Source: Prevotellaceae bacterium UBA2852
GTDB taxonomy: Bacteria > Bacteroidota > Bacteroidia > Bacteroidales > Bacteroidaceae
Direction of reading: 5' to 3'
Length of the DNA stretch: 56,645 nucleotides
Assembly: GCA_002350855.1 (NCBI GenBank)
Contig: DEFM01000013.1
Span: 1 to 56,645 of the forward strand
In this document: piece after piece, positions 23,593-33,165 of the stretch
Position numbering within the stretch: position 1 is the stretch's first letter
How the letters are laid out: each line of letters starts with the position of its first letter
Position numbers and translations under genes: made by a program
Notes under the pieces: model-generated
Seen by the model: only the letters and a program-made list of their open reading frames with translations
Told to the model about the DNA's origin: nothing
Databases searched by the model: none

Positions 23593-26500
23593 TCACATGT
23601 TTGTTACTTCTATCATGCTGCGACCTTCGCCTTTCTTAACCACCTGTATTTTCACAGGGATGCGTTCTTCAAGCTCCTCACGGTGAGAGATAATACCCAC
23701 ACGACGATTGGTTTGTCCTGCTATCTCCTGAAGCTTTTCAAGGGTCTGCATTACAGAGTCAAGGCTCTTCTCGTCAAGCGTTCCAAAGCCTTCATCGATA
23801 AAGAGGATGTCGACATTCATATCTGGACGGTTGAGTGAGGACAATGCCAACGAGAGGGCAAGCGAAATCATGAAGCGCTCGCCGCCAGAGAGAACGGTGA
23901 CGCTACGCACTTGGTCCTTGTTATAGCGGTCGAGTACAAGGATGCTCAGCTGCTCATTATCCTCACTACAAGTCAGACGATAGCGGTCTGTAATCTGCTC
24001 CAGATAGATATTGGCATTGTTGAGCAACGGACGCAGGATGTAGGTCTGCACAAGCGTACGGAAACGGGTGCCACCGAAGATTCGGTTCAATTTATCCCAA
24101 CGTGCAAACTGTTGCTTGGCAATAGCAAGGTCATTTTCTATCTCCTTCAGACGCTTAATGTTGTTATTATGGGTTTCCAAGCGGCCCTTAATCTGAACAA
24201 CATTGGTGAAAAGTTCGTCATATAGAGCTTTCGTACCAATTTTCTCGTTTTCTACGCTCTGATAGTCAGGCAATTCAGTTCGATCATTGACACCTAATGC
24301 CTTAAGCGAAACTTCTATTTGTTTCTGCGCATCGACTATGGCATCATTGCGCGACTTCAATAGAGAATCTGTATCGACAACGAATTTACGAGCTGTTGCT
24401 ACCTGTGGTTCTTGGGCAATCAGCATCAGCAAATCCTTTTCTGTCTTGCCAGACTCCTGATAATAGGCAGTTAACCCCTCAGTAGATGATGTAATCACTG
24501 CCTTACAGTCTTTAATCTTTGAAACGAGTCTTGTGACTTCTGCTAACAAGTCTGCCCATTCCCTGTTAATGTCACGACAAGAATATGCTTTGGCATCAAA
24601 CTCAGCCTTCCATTCTGGACATACTGTGAGAATGCTCTGACTGAATTGAAGTAGGGAATTATTAAGCGTCGTTCCCCTTTCCAGTTTGGTACTATCATCG
24701 TTCAACTGTTTCTGATGGTCGTTATACTCATTTGCGTCTTTCTTTAATTTGTTAAGGAGATTATCGGTATCAGTCTGCCAATTATCAGAATAACCAGATA
24801 GTTGAGAACTGATTTCAGATTTGATAGTCTCACATTCAGCGGTCAGTTCCTTATGCTCCTTATCCAATCGAGTGATTGTTTCAGAATTATTATTCACGGC
24901 ATTCTCTGCCTTTGTCTTGGCTGTTTCCGCTTCGCTTTTGAACGTTTCCAAAGGTTTCTTTTCTTCAAGCAGAGCATTAATCTTCCCTTGTAGAGCCTCT
25001 GCCTCTTGCTGGGCTGCCTTCAATTTGGTGATGTCTTCATCCAATGAACCAAGCAGATTCTCTATCTGAGGTATTAGGGGTTCCTGAATATTTAGACCGG
25101 CTGCTATCGCTTTTGCGTCAATAGCTTCTTTTGCCTTGTCATTTTTCTGATCGGCTTCTTTTAGGTTTTTTGCTTTAATTTGATGGGCACCATCGAATTT
25201 TTTATAGGCATCTCTTGCGGTGTCACGTTGATTGGTAGCCTGTTTATATGCTTCAGCAGCGCGTTTCTGCTCATCTTCAAGGGGAGTTAGAACACCATTA
25301 AAGTCATCGTTAAGATGGGCATACTCTATATGTTGACCACATAGCGGACAGGTATCTGCCTGCTCTTCCTGCAGTCGGTGGCGCAGATTGATAAGTGTGT
25401 CTTTTATGCTCATCTGCATAGTCGTTAAAAGTTTATCGGCTTTCTCAGATTCAGTTTTCTTGGTCAGAAAGACTTGCTCTGCCTTTTCGCTCGCATCTTT
25501 GAGTTCTGATAGTTGAGCCTTATCTTTCTCAATAGCTTCTCGAAGTACATTGGCATCCCTCAATGCTGTTTCTAAATCATCGTAAGACTTGCGGAGATTA
25601 TCAACATCTCGCTTTGCAGCCTCCTTTTTGCCCTTCTGGTCATCAATAGCCTGGGGATTCAGAGCTTTACGTTGATTACCCAAAGCTTCTATCTCGTTCT
25701 CCTTGGCCTTGACAGCTTCCTTTGCTTTTTTAGCGTTCTCTTCTGCTTCTGATTTGGCTTTCAGAAGGCTTTTGGTTTTGCCTTGTTCTTCTTTGAGCCC
25801 TTTTGCCAACTCACCAGTTTTTCTGACCTTTTCGAGGTATTGTCTTATCTTGATTTCGACCTCTCCGGCTTTGACAAACAGGTCTTCGTGTTGCTTGCGT
25901 TTCTCAATCCACTCCTTGTTCCGTTGAATAGCATCTTCAATCGTCTTCGTCTTAGCCTGGCGGTCTATTATATCAGATGAGAGGACTTTGAATGTATCTT
26001 GCAACTGCGATAAGCTCTCTTTTGAAGTCTGTTCGTCACGCCTTGCTCTCTGGAGGTCAGCCAACTGGTGACGCTCGTTGGTGGTTGCATCCCAATCGGT
26101 ATATAGAGACTTGTTGTTCTTGTATTCGTCGCCAGAGATAATAATTGTCAGTTCTTGTATCTTTTGTCTGGCTTCGTCTTGCTCTTTTTCTTTTGACAAG
26201 ATACCATCGATTAACTTCAACTGTTCGTCAAACTTCTTTAGTTTGGCATCATATATATCAAGTTGTTTCTGACCTTCCTGTTGTTCTTTCGTAAGTTGCT
26301 CAACCACTTCATCGCTAAGTGTGTGAGGCTTTTCGGTATCGTAGATAGTCTGAATACGATCTTGATTGGCTTTCGCTTTCTTCCACAAGCTGTTGATGGC
26401 CTCACCGTAAGCTGTGAAATGCTGGGTATTTGTCAGCTGTTCCAAAATGGCCTCGCGTTCTTTCTTGTCACCTGTCAGGAAGTTGGAAAACTGACCTTGT

Positions 26501-27045
26501 GCCAGCATGGCCATTCTTCCGAACTGCTGGAAGTCAAGACCAATAGCATCAAGGATGGTCTGCTCCACACTGTCCTTCGTCCAGTCACCCTTATCAATCC
26601 TTATCTCCCATGTTGGTTTACTGTGTTTTATTGGGCGAATACCTGTTTCTTTATCCTTTGAACCCAGTTTCATGCCGAGTGTAAGACGGGCGTAATACAT
26701 CTTGCCGTCATTGCCTTCAAAAACAACCTCACTGTAGCTTTCGTCTTTATCAGAAATCCCTAAACGGGTATACTGTTCGATACTGGCCACACGTATCTGT
26801 TCACCTTCTGCATCGGTATAGTCATTCTTGGAGGCATTTGCCACATCTGCTATACGTGGTGTTTTCTTGTAAAGAGCCATTGAAATACTGTCAAGAATGA
26901 CAGACTTACCAGCTCCAGTATCACCTGAAATCAGGAAGATTGAAGCCGGATCACCTGTAATGGCATCGTTGAGATCCTTCTCAAAATCGATGTCAGCCCG
27001 CTCAATGGAGGCAATATTGCGAATATGTAGTTCTTTCAGTTTCAT
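23593..27045 (-). CDS. sbcC: SbcC / Rad50-like ATPase of the SbcCD nuclease
   Basis: 1150 aa. The N-terminal ATPase half has Walker A GDTGAGKS (about residue 42). A very long Lys/Glu-rich coiled coil follows, with a CxxC zinc hook (CPLCGQH, about 566) at its apex. The C-terminal half has VLSGGERFMISLAL, Walker B ILFIDEGFGTLDE and the ISHREEL switch. SbcC with SbcD opens hairpins and processes blocked DNA ends. The start overlaps the sbcD stop by four bases (ATGA). Its length and architecture are complete. In a chromosome this pair is housekeeping; within this block it adds to an unusual set of end-processing enzymes. Confidence 0.95.
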   Translation of the reverse strand: MKLKELHIRNIASIERADIDFEKDLNDAITGDPASIFLISGDTGAGKSVILDSISMALYKKTPRIADVANASKNDYTDAEGEQIRVASIEQYTRLGISDKDESYSEVVFEGNDGKMYYARLTLGMKLGSKDKETGIRPIKHSKPTWEIRIDKGDWTKDSVEQTILDAIGLDFQQFGRMAMLAQGQFSNFLTGDKKEREAILEQLTNTQHFTAYGEAINSLWKKAKANQDRIQTIYDTEKPHTLSDEVVEQLTKEQQEGQKQLDIYDAKLKKFDEQLKLIDGILSKEKEQDEARQKIQELTIIISGDEYKNNKSLYTDWDATTNERHQLADLQRARRDEQTSKESLSQLQDTFKVLSSDIIDRQAKTKTIEDAIQRNKEWIEKRKQHEDLFVKAGEVEIKIRQYLEKVRKTGELAKGLKEEQGKTKSLLKAKSEAEENAKKAKEAVKAKENEIEALGNQRKALNPQAIDDQKGKKEAAKRDVDNLRKSYDDLETALRDANVLREAIEKDKAQLSELKDASEKAEQVFLTKKTESEKADKLLTTMQMSIKDTLINLRHRLQEEQADTCPLCGQHIEYAHLNDDFNGVLTPLEDEQKRAAEAYKQATNQRDTARDAYKKFDGAHQIKAKNLKEADQKNDKAKEAIDAKAIAAGLNIQEPLIPQIENLLGSLDEDITKLKAAQQEAEALQGKINALLEEKKPLETFKSEAETAKTKAENAVNNNSETITRLDKEHKELTAECETIKSEISSQLSGYSDNWQTDTDNLLNKLKKDANEYNDHQKQLNDDSTKLERGTTLNNSLLQFSQSILTVCPEWKAEFDAKAYSCRDINREWADLLAEVTRLVSKIKDCKAVITSSTEGLTAYYQESGKTEKDLLMLIAQEPQVATARKFVVDTDSLLKSRNDAIVDAQKQIEVSLKALGVNDRTELPDYQSVENEKIGTKALYDELFTNVVQIKGRLETHNNNIKRLKEIENDLAIAKQQFARWDKLNRIFGGTRFRTLVQTYILRPLLNNANIYLEQITDRYRLTCSEDNEQLSILVLDRYNKDQVRSVTVLSGGERFMISLALSLALSSLNRPDMNVDILFIDEGFGTLDEKSLDSVMQTLEKLQEIAGQTNRRVGIISHREELEERIPVKIQVVKKGEGRSMIEVTNM

Positions 27046-28352
27046 TGTTCAGCAGGTGTTGATTTTTGACGATTTTTTGCTTCTTTCATTCCCGAGCGTA
27101 GCTCGCCTACCCGTAGCCTTTCCTCGTTAAGAAGTAGCATTTCTGCCTTAACCTCCTCGAAGGCTTGGCGCACTTCTTCCAAGTCAAGTCCAGGATATTG
27201 GTCTTGTGTACGTTCGATAAACATCATTGGGTCTGTCATTTGTTGAAGTTCGGCCACTTCAAAAACCAACTCTTCCTTTTCAGATTCCTTACTGTCACTC
27301 ACCCCAGTCCACAGCATCTTTGGATTATATCGCCATTCATTGTTATAGGGCAATAGGGCATCATATACCATTTGTCCAAAGTTGGATGGCAGGTCGGTAT
27401 TCAAGTCAAAACGGAATCGGATATAGCCACGTTCCCCTTTACTGACAAACTCTGTCATTGATTCCAATGCTTCATCCGCCGAAGTGAAGGATGTACCATC
27501 TGAAGGTAGAACATAGAAATGGCGAAGTTCATCAATGCGCAATTGTCGAATCTGTACTTTCCCCTGATGACAGTCAATCTCAACCAAACTGACTGTGTGA
27601 GGATAAGTCTCGTCACAACTGACATGCAAAGCACTGCCAGAATATCTAACTACAGGAGAGCGATGAGCGGCTATAGCGTTTATGTTATCATCTTCTTTAT
27701 GTCCGATTGTCTGAGGTTTATGGATATGTCCCAAGGCAAGATAGTCATAACCATTACCCATTGCAGAAGGGTCGAGTGTCCTCAATGTGCCAATGTCGAA
27801 ATGATGACCTGCTGGGTCAAGACCTGTCACAGCTTGGTGAGCCATCATGACAACAGGTAGTCTCATTGTGTTATCATCGGCCACCTTGTCAAGAATGGAC
27901 TGTATTACATTTCTACGATCTCCTGTCATATACGGCAGAGCTACTATATACCCACTGTCAAGTCGGATGATATAGTTGTACTGCCAACCATCATAATTAT
28001 CAAGGCTATCAATAGCTGGTGGTGTTCCAACCAAATGAGCATTAGCCAGTTCCCATACAGAACTATCTGCCTGAATGCGGGAGGCTGAATCGTGATTGCC
28101 AGCCGTGATGACTATGTGCATGTGGGGACATTGCTGATGCAGCCGGACGAAATAGTCGGTAAATGTCTTTTTTATCGTTGCCGAAGGCTGTTGGATGTCA
28201 AACACATCACCGCTCACTAGTAAAGCATCAGGTTGTTCTTCCTTACACCATTGTTCCAGCTGACGAAAGAAGTGTTGATGCTCGTCACTGCGGTCATAGT
28301 TCTGATAGATGATCTGGCCCAAGTGCAGGTCAGCTGTATGCAATATCTTCAT
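27042..28352 (-). CDS. sbcD: SbcD / Mre11-like exonuclease subunit
   Basis: 436 aa from the ATG at 28352 (MKILHTADLHLGQ). The longer frame opening with a TTG at 28397 adds 15 unrelated residues. Metallophosphatase motifs are DLHLG, SGDVFD, GNHD (ITAGNHDSASR), MAHQ and LGHIHKPQ. They bind two Mn ions for 3'-5' exonuclease and endonuclease activity on DNA ends. It is translationally coupled to sbcC. The C-terminal tail (NEERLRVGELRSGMKEAKNR) is helical and basic, and probably touches the base of the SbcC coiled coil as in Mre11. Confidence 0.95.
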   Translation of the reverse strand: MKILHTADLHLGQIIYQNYDRSDEHQHFFRQLEQWCKEEQPDALLVSGDVFDIQQPSATIKKTFTDYFVRLHQQCPHMHIVITAGNHDSASRIQADSSVWELANAHLVGTPPAIDSLDNYDGWQYNYIIRLDSGYIVALPYMTGDRRNVIQSILDKVADDNTMRLPVVMMAHQAVTGLDPAGHHFDIGTLRTLDPSAMGNGYDYLALGHIHKPQTIGHKEDDNINAIAAHRSPVVRYSGSALHVSCDETYPHTVSLVEIDCHQGKVQIRQLRIDELRHFYVLPSDGTSFTSADEALESMTEFVSKGERGYIRFRFDLNTDLPSNFGQMVYDALLPYNNEWRYNPKMLWTGVSDSKESEKEELVFEVAELQQMTDPMMFIERTQDQYPGLDLEEVRQAFEEVKAEMLLLNEERLRVGELRSGMKEAKNRQKSTPAEQ

Positions 28353-28428
28353 TCTCTTATAGTTATTCTCTAGGTTATTATGCACAACTAATGCCAAATA
28401 GTTTTTAGGTTTCTGCCCACAAAAATTG

Positions 28429-29730
28429 CTATATTGAGGTGCTCCACTCGTAAACAGTTCTCACTGCAATATGATGACCGCATTTGTCTATGTCTTTTGA
28501 TTCGTGATCAGTTAACAGAAGAAGGTTTTCACATTTGGTATGCCTGTTTGCCAACAACAATCCATTGGTTTCACGTTTGTATGTCTTTTCTGACGATATA
28601 TCGTATGACACTTGAATAGCCTGCAGAACAGTATTTCCATTGCATACTATAAAATCACATTCACCAGAACGATCACTCAGATAATATAAGTCCCAGCCAT
28701 TCTGTTTGCATTTTCTGAGTAATTGAATCAGGACTATCGTTTCAAGTCTCCAGCCAAGATTATCACCAGCAAAAGCATTTTCACGCTGATTCATCATTGC
28801 AACATCTACTGCATATACTTTTTCCTGGGTTACACGCAACTTACTCTTTGATGAATATTTCTTTATTCCAATGAGCAAAAATGCTTGCTTAAGATAAGCG
28901 ACATAGTTTTTTACGGTATGCTCTGACTTAATATGGAATATGTCAGAAAGATCTGTTGTAATGATGGTGGTTGGCGATACATTCAGAAGATGGTGGGCCA
29001 ACTGTTCGAACGCCGCTTTATAGGATATTTTGTAACGTTGTTCGATGTCTCTTTTAAGAATATTATCAACCAAATCTGAGACATAGGTACGTTTGTCATT
29101 TATGGAAAGAAGTTCTGGAAACCCACCATCCTTCATATATTCATCAAAGGCTGCAAGCCGGAAACCATCTGCCTTTGTCGTTTTCTTCACTGTATCTACC
29201 CCTTTCATTACACAAAATTCACCAAAAGAGAAAGGAAACAGGTTAATTTCCTTTGCACGACCAGACAAGTGTGTTGCCAATTCGCCACTAAGCAGTTTCG
29301 CATTTGAACCAGTAATGATAACATGCATTTTCTTTCTCAGCATACGGTTGACAAACAAGTGCCATCCTTCTACATCCTGTATCTCATCTAAGAAAAGATA
29401 ATTGAAATCGCCATATATCTTATATAGCACTTCAAGCACATCATTCAATTGATTAGCTCCCATGCCTTCAAGACGTTCGTCATCGAAGTCAACATACGCA
29501 TACTTCACGCCAGCTCTTTCAAGGGCCTGAAAACATAGCGTTGATTTACCACTTCTACGCACTCCAATGACAACCTGAGCTTGCGGGCTCTGTAAGTCAA
29601 CAAGCTCTTCTTCCTTACGATAGCAGAGTTTTGCATCGCGATTATTCTCCAATTCCTCCTGCTGGTCGGTAAGAATCACTTCAAGTGTACGTTTATCTAT
29701 AACAACTGACTGTTTGATGGTTTTTGCCAT
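28429..29730 (-). CDS. ATP-binding protein, AAA_14/DUF4143 family (second copy)
   Basis: 433 aa. Walker A is GVRRSGKS at residues 56-63 and Walker B is LFLDEIQDVEGW. ITGSNAKLLSGEL and the C-terminal YYLSDRSGECDFIVCNG part complete the AAA_14-DUF4143 layout. It is a distant paralogue of the 6926-8194 protein. It has its own promoter (CAAAGATA complement, 29764-29771), and upstream of that lie three 33-bp-spaced repeats. The function of the family is not established; short neighbouring repeats suggest self-contained regulation. Confidence 0.9.
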   Translation of the reverse strand: MAKTIKQSVVIDKRTLEVILTDQQEELENNRDAKLCYRKEEELVDLQSPQAQVVIGVRRSGKSTLCFQALERAGVKYAYVDFDDERLEGMGANQLNDVLEVLYKIYGDFNYLFLDEIQDVEGWHLFVNRMLRKKMHVIITGSNAKLLSGELATHLSGRAKEINLFPFSFGEFCVMKGVDTVKKTTKADGFRLAAFDEYMKDGGFPELLSINDKRTYVSDLVDNILKRDIEQRYKISYKAAFEQLAHHLLNVSPTTIITTDLSDIFHIKSEHTVKNYVAYLKQAFLLIGIKKYSSKSKLRVTQEKVYAVDVAMMNQRENAFAGDNLGWRLETIVLIQLLRKCKQNGWDLYYLSDRSGECDFIVCNGNTVLQAIQVSYDISSEKTYKRETNGLLLANRHTKCENLLLLTDHESKDIDKCGHHIAVRTVYEWSTSI

Positions 29731-29763
29731 AATAATTGTTGTTTATTATACCTTTTCAAGGTG

Positions 29764-29771
29764 CAAAGATA
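29764..29771 (-). promoter_or_regulatory. -7 promoter box
   Basis: TATCTTTG on the minus strand, 33 bases upstream of the DUF4143 ATPase start at 29730. Confidence 0.65.
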
Positions 29772-29790
29772 AACAAAAAAAATTATAAAA

Positions 29791-29870
29791 TGCGATATTT
29801 TACAAGAAAAACTCCTTTTTTACTGCGATATTTTACACAAAACTAACCTGTCAAACTGCGATATTTTACA
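29791..29870. repeat. Three TGCGATATTTTACA repeats at exact 33-bp spacing
   Basis: Identical 14-mers start at 29791, 29824 and 29857, with non-conserved 19-base spacers. They lie just upstream of the ATPase promoter on the minus strand. The exact three-turn spacing suggests a protein bound on one face of the helix. Confidence 0.85.
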
Positions 29871-29919
29871 TAAATCTATTGCATGGAAATAATTATAAAA
29901 TTACAATTGTCCAGAGGTC

Positions 29920-31674
29920 CTATCGTAGCGAGAAGCCTACAATAGGCTTTCGCTGTCGCTTATCGTCGAGGATTTCTGCACGACAGTAGTCCTCAATCTC
30001 AGTGAGTGAGGCCATCTTGCCAGAGAGAATATAGTCGACGGTGCGCTTACGAGCGATGTTCTCTATCTGACCACCAGAGAAGTCGAAGTGGGAGGCCAAC
30101 TGATGGGCATCAGCAAGACTGAGGTCTTTCAACATGGACTGCCAGATACGAGCCTTCACCTCAGTATCAGGTTTGTGGAACTCGACCTTGTAGATGAAGC
30201 GACGCTCGAAAGCACTGTCCAAATTGCTTGTTAGGTTGGTGGTGGCAATAAGGATGCCGTCGAGATCTTCCAATTCTTGCAGGATGATATTCTGCATGGC
30301 GTTGTTCGTCTTGTCAACGGAGTATTCAACATTCTCCGTACGCTTATTGATAATACCATCTGCTTCATTGAAGAAAAGAATAGGCATAACCTCGCTGTGT
30401 TTACACAACGAACGATAGCGAGCAAAAACCTCTTTGATATTCTTCTCACTCTCACCTACCCACTTATCACGAAGTCCAGCAATATCAATCTGCATCAAGT
30501 CGCGACCCGTCTGACGTGCAATTTGATATACAGTTTCTGTCTTACCTGTTCCAGGCCCTCCATAGAACAGACAGGCAAAACCTTTACGCATACCCTGCTC
30601 TGAAAGGCGTTCCTGGATAGATGGCAAATTCTCTATGCTTAGCATACTAGCCAGACGATCTATCTGCACTTGTTCAGTGGCATTAAAGAACAGTGGCTTT
30701 TCCTTGATGGTCTTGTAACTCTTTAAGAAACGACCATTAAGAGTAACGCGTCTGCATTTTGACCTACTAGGTTTGTAGTTTGAGAGCAAGGCATTTTTAG
30801 CTTCACGAGTAAGCATGTACTGTTCGCCATTAACCTGACCCTCATCACATTTATGCTCAATATATCCATGTCGTATCAATACGTGTGAACCAATCCTCAG
30901 CTCATGGCGAAGGAAGTTACACTCATACTCCTCTGGGTAAAGGTCATCGATGGTCTGATACTGGAGACCTTCACCATCCGTACCTTCCCACTGGGCATAG
31001 TCGACAACTATCATAAGCAAAAGTGACTGGACATGGATATCATTAAACTTCAAGACCTCATGACAGAGTGGTAAGTCTGGATTAGCCTTCACCAGTTGAA
31101 GCATCCACTCCTCGTCGTCCTTGAACTCCATATTGCGGTCACGCATATTCTTGTCGATATGGCTTTCAAGCTTATCGACGAACTGTTGTTCAGTAAGACC
31201 ATCTATTTTCTCAGGAACAAACACCTTGTTATGACGAAGAGCGGTAACCACACCTCGTGCTAATGCATAGCCCTCGAAGAAGCCACCAATATCATGAACA
31301 TTCCTGCGAATAAGCCAACGTTTGGTAACCAGTTCATCTACCTCATCGGAATAGACCATGACGGTTAAACGAGAGCAATTAAGGTATTCACTAATACCTT
31401 TCAGCGTCATAGCGTCTCCAGACTCTATCAAAACAGCCAACACAACAATTTGTATATTGGTCAGTCCAAGCTCATTCCTCAGGAATGCCAGCGGATTCTT
31501 GATAGTCTCCCAAAACTCATCAGACAATTGGGAATCTTCTGCCACCTCAAGAACACGGTTGAGGGCAGCAATTATGGTCCATTCATCAGGTTCCTTGAAC
31601 TCACGCATTTCATCGTAAAGTTCTTTGTCCTTGATTTGTCTCATTCTGCTTAAACGTCTTTTCCTGATAGTCAT
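29920..31674 (-). CDS. AAA+ ATPase with N-terminal winged-helix-like region
   Basis: 584 aa. The C-terminal half is a classic AAA module: Walker A GGPGTGKTE, a pore-loop-like region DKWVGESEKN, Walker B ILFFNEADGI (Asn in the usual Asp place), sensor ATTNL and arginine finger region SAFERRF. The N-terminal about 330 residues contain winged-helix-like segments (ILVAVLIESGDAMTLKGISEYLNCSRLTVM). This layout occurs in Bacteroidetes AAA proteins of unknown role, probably unfoldases or remodelers. It starts 7 bases after the sigma-factor stop and is the last gene of a three-gene operon, so it may act on the sigma factor or its targets. Confidence 0.85.
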   Translation of the reverse strand: MTIRKRRLSRMRQIKDKELYDEMREFKEPDEWTIIAALNRVLEVAEDSQLSDEFWETIKNPLAFLRNELGLTNIQIVVLAVLIESGDAMTLKGISEYLNCSRLTVMVYSDEVDELVTKRWLIRRNVHDIGGFFEGYALARGVVTALRHNKVFVPEKIDGLTEQQFVDKLESHIDKNMRDRNMEFKDDEEWMLQLVKANPDLPLCHEVLKFNDIHVQSLLLMIVVDYAQWEGTDGEGLQYQTIDDLYPEEYECNFLRHELRIGSHVLIRHGYIEHKCDEGQVNGEQYMLTREAKNALLSNYKPSRSKCRRVTLNGRFLKSYKTIKEKPLFFNATEQVQIDRLASMLSIENLPSIQERLSEQGMRKGFACLFYGGPGTGKTETVYQIARQTGRDLMQIDIAGLRDKWVGESEKNIKEVFARYRSLCKHSEVMPILFFNEADGIINKRTENVEYSVDKTNNAMQNIILQELEDLDGILIATTNLTSNLDSAFERRFIYKVEFHKPDTEVKARIWQSMLKDLSLADAHQLASHFDFSGGQIENIARKRTVDYILSGKMASLTEIEDYCRAEILDDKRQRKPIVGFSLR

Positions 31675-31681
31675 AAGAATA

Positions 31682-32404
31682 CTATTTTATTTGTGATTGA
31701 GAATCTTTATGCCGTCTTGAAGCAGTAGGACGCAGAAGACTAGCTTCCTTTTTCAGCAACGTAAGGAGGTGATTCATCTGCGACTCACTCATACGATAAC
31801 GCTTGGCGAACTCCTTAGTAGTATATCCCTCAACAAGCATTTGATGGAGTTTGCCAGTCCATTCACCATACCCATATATATACTCGTTCATACGCTCTTT
31901 GAGATTGTTAAGACAATCTAAGTATCGAAGATTCCAGTCTGTGGATTCAGAGATAGGGGTTGGAATATTCTCTATGCGAGCCTTATATCTTTTTTTATCA
32001 GGATTGCTGGACTCGTCAAGTGAATCGTGATGATTTCGAATTTCGCCGTAGGCTTCCTTCCTAATCTCATTTTCAATATACCATGTGGCAAAAGATATAA
32101 AGCGAACGCCATAAGAACCATCGAACCTGTTGCAGGCTTTGACAATGCCTTCGCATCCAGCCATAATAAGGTCTTCAAAGGGCGACTTAGAGGCAAGATA
32201 TTTCTTGGCAACACTGACAACGTAAGACAGATTATTAAATATGAGCTGCTCGCGGGCGCTACTACTGCCTTGTTGCATGTGGAGCCAGAGATCATGCTCT
32301 TGCTCGTTGGTAAGAGGAGTTTGCTTACTAATGCTATTGAGGAAGCTGTTAACAATGTCGACACTGCGGTCAGTAAAAGCGATATTCATGCCGTTAATAT
32401 TCAT
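31682..32404 (-). CDS. Sigma-70 family RNA polymerase sigma factor (alternative)
   Basis: 240 aa. Region 1.2/2 is well kept (TNEQEHDLWLHMQQG, NLSYVVSVAKKYL, LIMAGCEGIVKACNRFD, FISFATWYIENEIRKEA). Region 3 is short and region 4 is degenerate, ending in a HTH-like YTTKEFAKRYRMSESQMNHLL. It lacks the standard region 4 recognition helix of primary sigmas, so it should read different -33 sequences. It sits between the 189-aa orphan gene (8-base gap) and the AAA+ ATPase (7-base gap). Promoter specificity cannot be read from sequence. Confidence 0.85.
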   Translation of the reverse strand: MNINGMNIAFTDRSVDIVNSFLNSISKQTPLTNEQEHDLWLHMQQGSSSAREQLIFNNLSYVVSVAKKYLASKSPFEDLIMAGCEGIVKACNRFDGSYGVRFISFATWYIENEIRKEAYGEIRNHHDSLDESSNPDKKRYKARIENIPTPISESTDWNLRYLDCLNNLKERMNEYIYGYGEWTGKLHQMLVEGYTTKEFAKRYRMSESQMNHLLTLLKKEASLLRPTASRRHKDSQSQIK

Positions 32405-32412
32405 AGTTTTTA

Positions 32413-32982
32413 TTAATTAAATTTCGATATTACATTCATAATAGACTCATCGATGATGACCTTACCACCCTGAGCAACAAAGGGAATAAGAGCCCAACCA
32501 TTATGGGATCTTGAATCGTTGATAACAAATGATTCAGCAAAAGGTGACGCTGTACGAATAGCGTTGCGAGACCTGGAAATGTTTTGGCTAAAGAATTGAC
32601 CACGCTCATGCATGTCACCCCTTTTGATAGACTTCAGCAGTACATCATCTTCGCAAAGAAAGAGGAGATTGAAAAGACGACGAAGCATGAGGTAATTGTC
32701 CCTTTCAAGCATATAGCGCTGGTATCCCTTGGGCTGAAGAAGGGTATAGATGTACATCAATTTAGAGTAGCGACCATCGAACTCCACAGAAGTTTCCCTA
32801 CCCTCTTCATCGATTAGCACCACATCGTAGCGACATCTTGCATTGTACTTCTTGTAAGGCTTAACTGCAACAGCCACCAGTGGCGACATCAGTCGAATGT
32901 CAGCATTCATGTACTCAGCCAAGCGAGTTCTCAACTCCTCAGTCGTCATCTTTTCAATCAAGTTTTTTATTTCGTGCTTCAT
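32413..32982 (-). CDS. Hypothetical protein, 189 aa, first gene of sigma/AAA operon
   Basis: Not recognised. It has a helical N-terminus (MKHEIKNLIEKMTTEELRTR), a beta-rich middle (RYDVVLIDEEGRETSVEFDGRYSKLMYIYTLLQ) and a C-terminal part with KVIIDESIMNVI. No signal peptide or catalytic motif is evident. The position before a sigma factor would suit an anti-sigma or sensor protein, but nothing in the sequence proves it. Its promoter (33002-33009) is divergent from that of the NrtR-like gene. Confidence 0.7.
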   Translation of the reverse strand: MKHEIKNLIEKMTTEELRTRLAEYMNADIRLMSPLVAVAVKPYKKYNARCRYDVVLIDEEGRETSVEFDGRYSKLMYIYTLLQPKGYQRYMLERDNYLMLRRLFNLLFLCEDDVLLKSIKRGDMHERGQFFSQNISRSRNAIRTASPFAESFVINDSRSHNGWALIPFVAQGGKVIIDESIMNVISKFN

Positions 32983-33001
32983 ACTTATTGTAATTTTGAC
33001 G

Positions 33002-33009
33002 CAAAGGTA
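33002..33009 (-). promoter_or_regulatory. -7 promoter box of sigma/AAA operon
   Basis: TACCTTTG on the minus strand, 19 bases from the ATG at 32982. Confidence 0.65.
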
Positions 33010-33123
33010 TATTAATTTAATTATCCTTGCAATAATTCCCCATAGTTTAACTTTTAATTAACACTTTGTGTACAATTTACATTAAGTTAACACCCAATAT
33101 TCTTCTTTTTCAAAAAAAGAATG

Positions 33124-33131
33124 TATCTTTG
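33124..33131 (+). promoter_or_regulatory. -7 promoter box
   Basis: TATCTTTG, 34 bases before the ATG of the NrtR-like gene. Its divergent partner is at 33002-33009, leaving about 115 bases of shared AT-rich control region. Confidence 0.65.
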
Positions 33132-33165
33132 CAGCGTGAAATAACAATATAATATATAATAAGGT

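Noticed and set aside
29791..29870. CRISPR array from regularly spaced repeats
   Set aside because: The repeat is only 14 bases, there are three units, spacers are 19 bases, and no cas gene is near.
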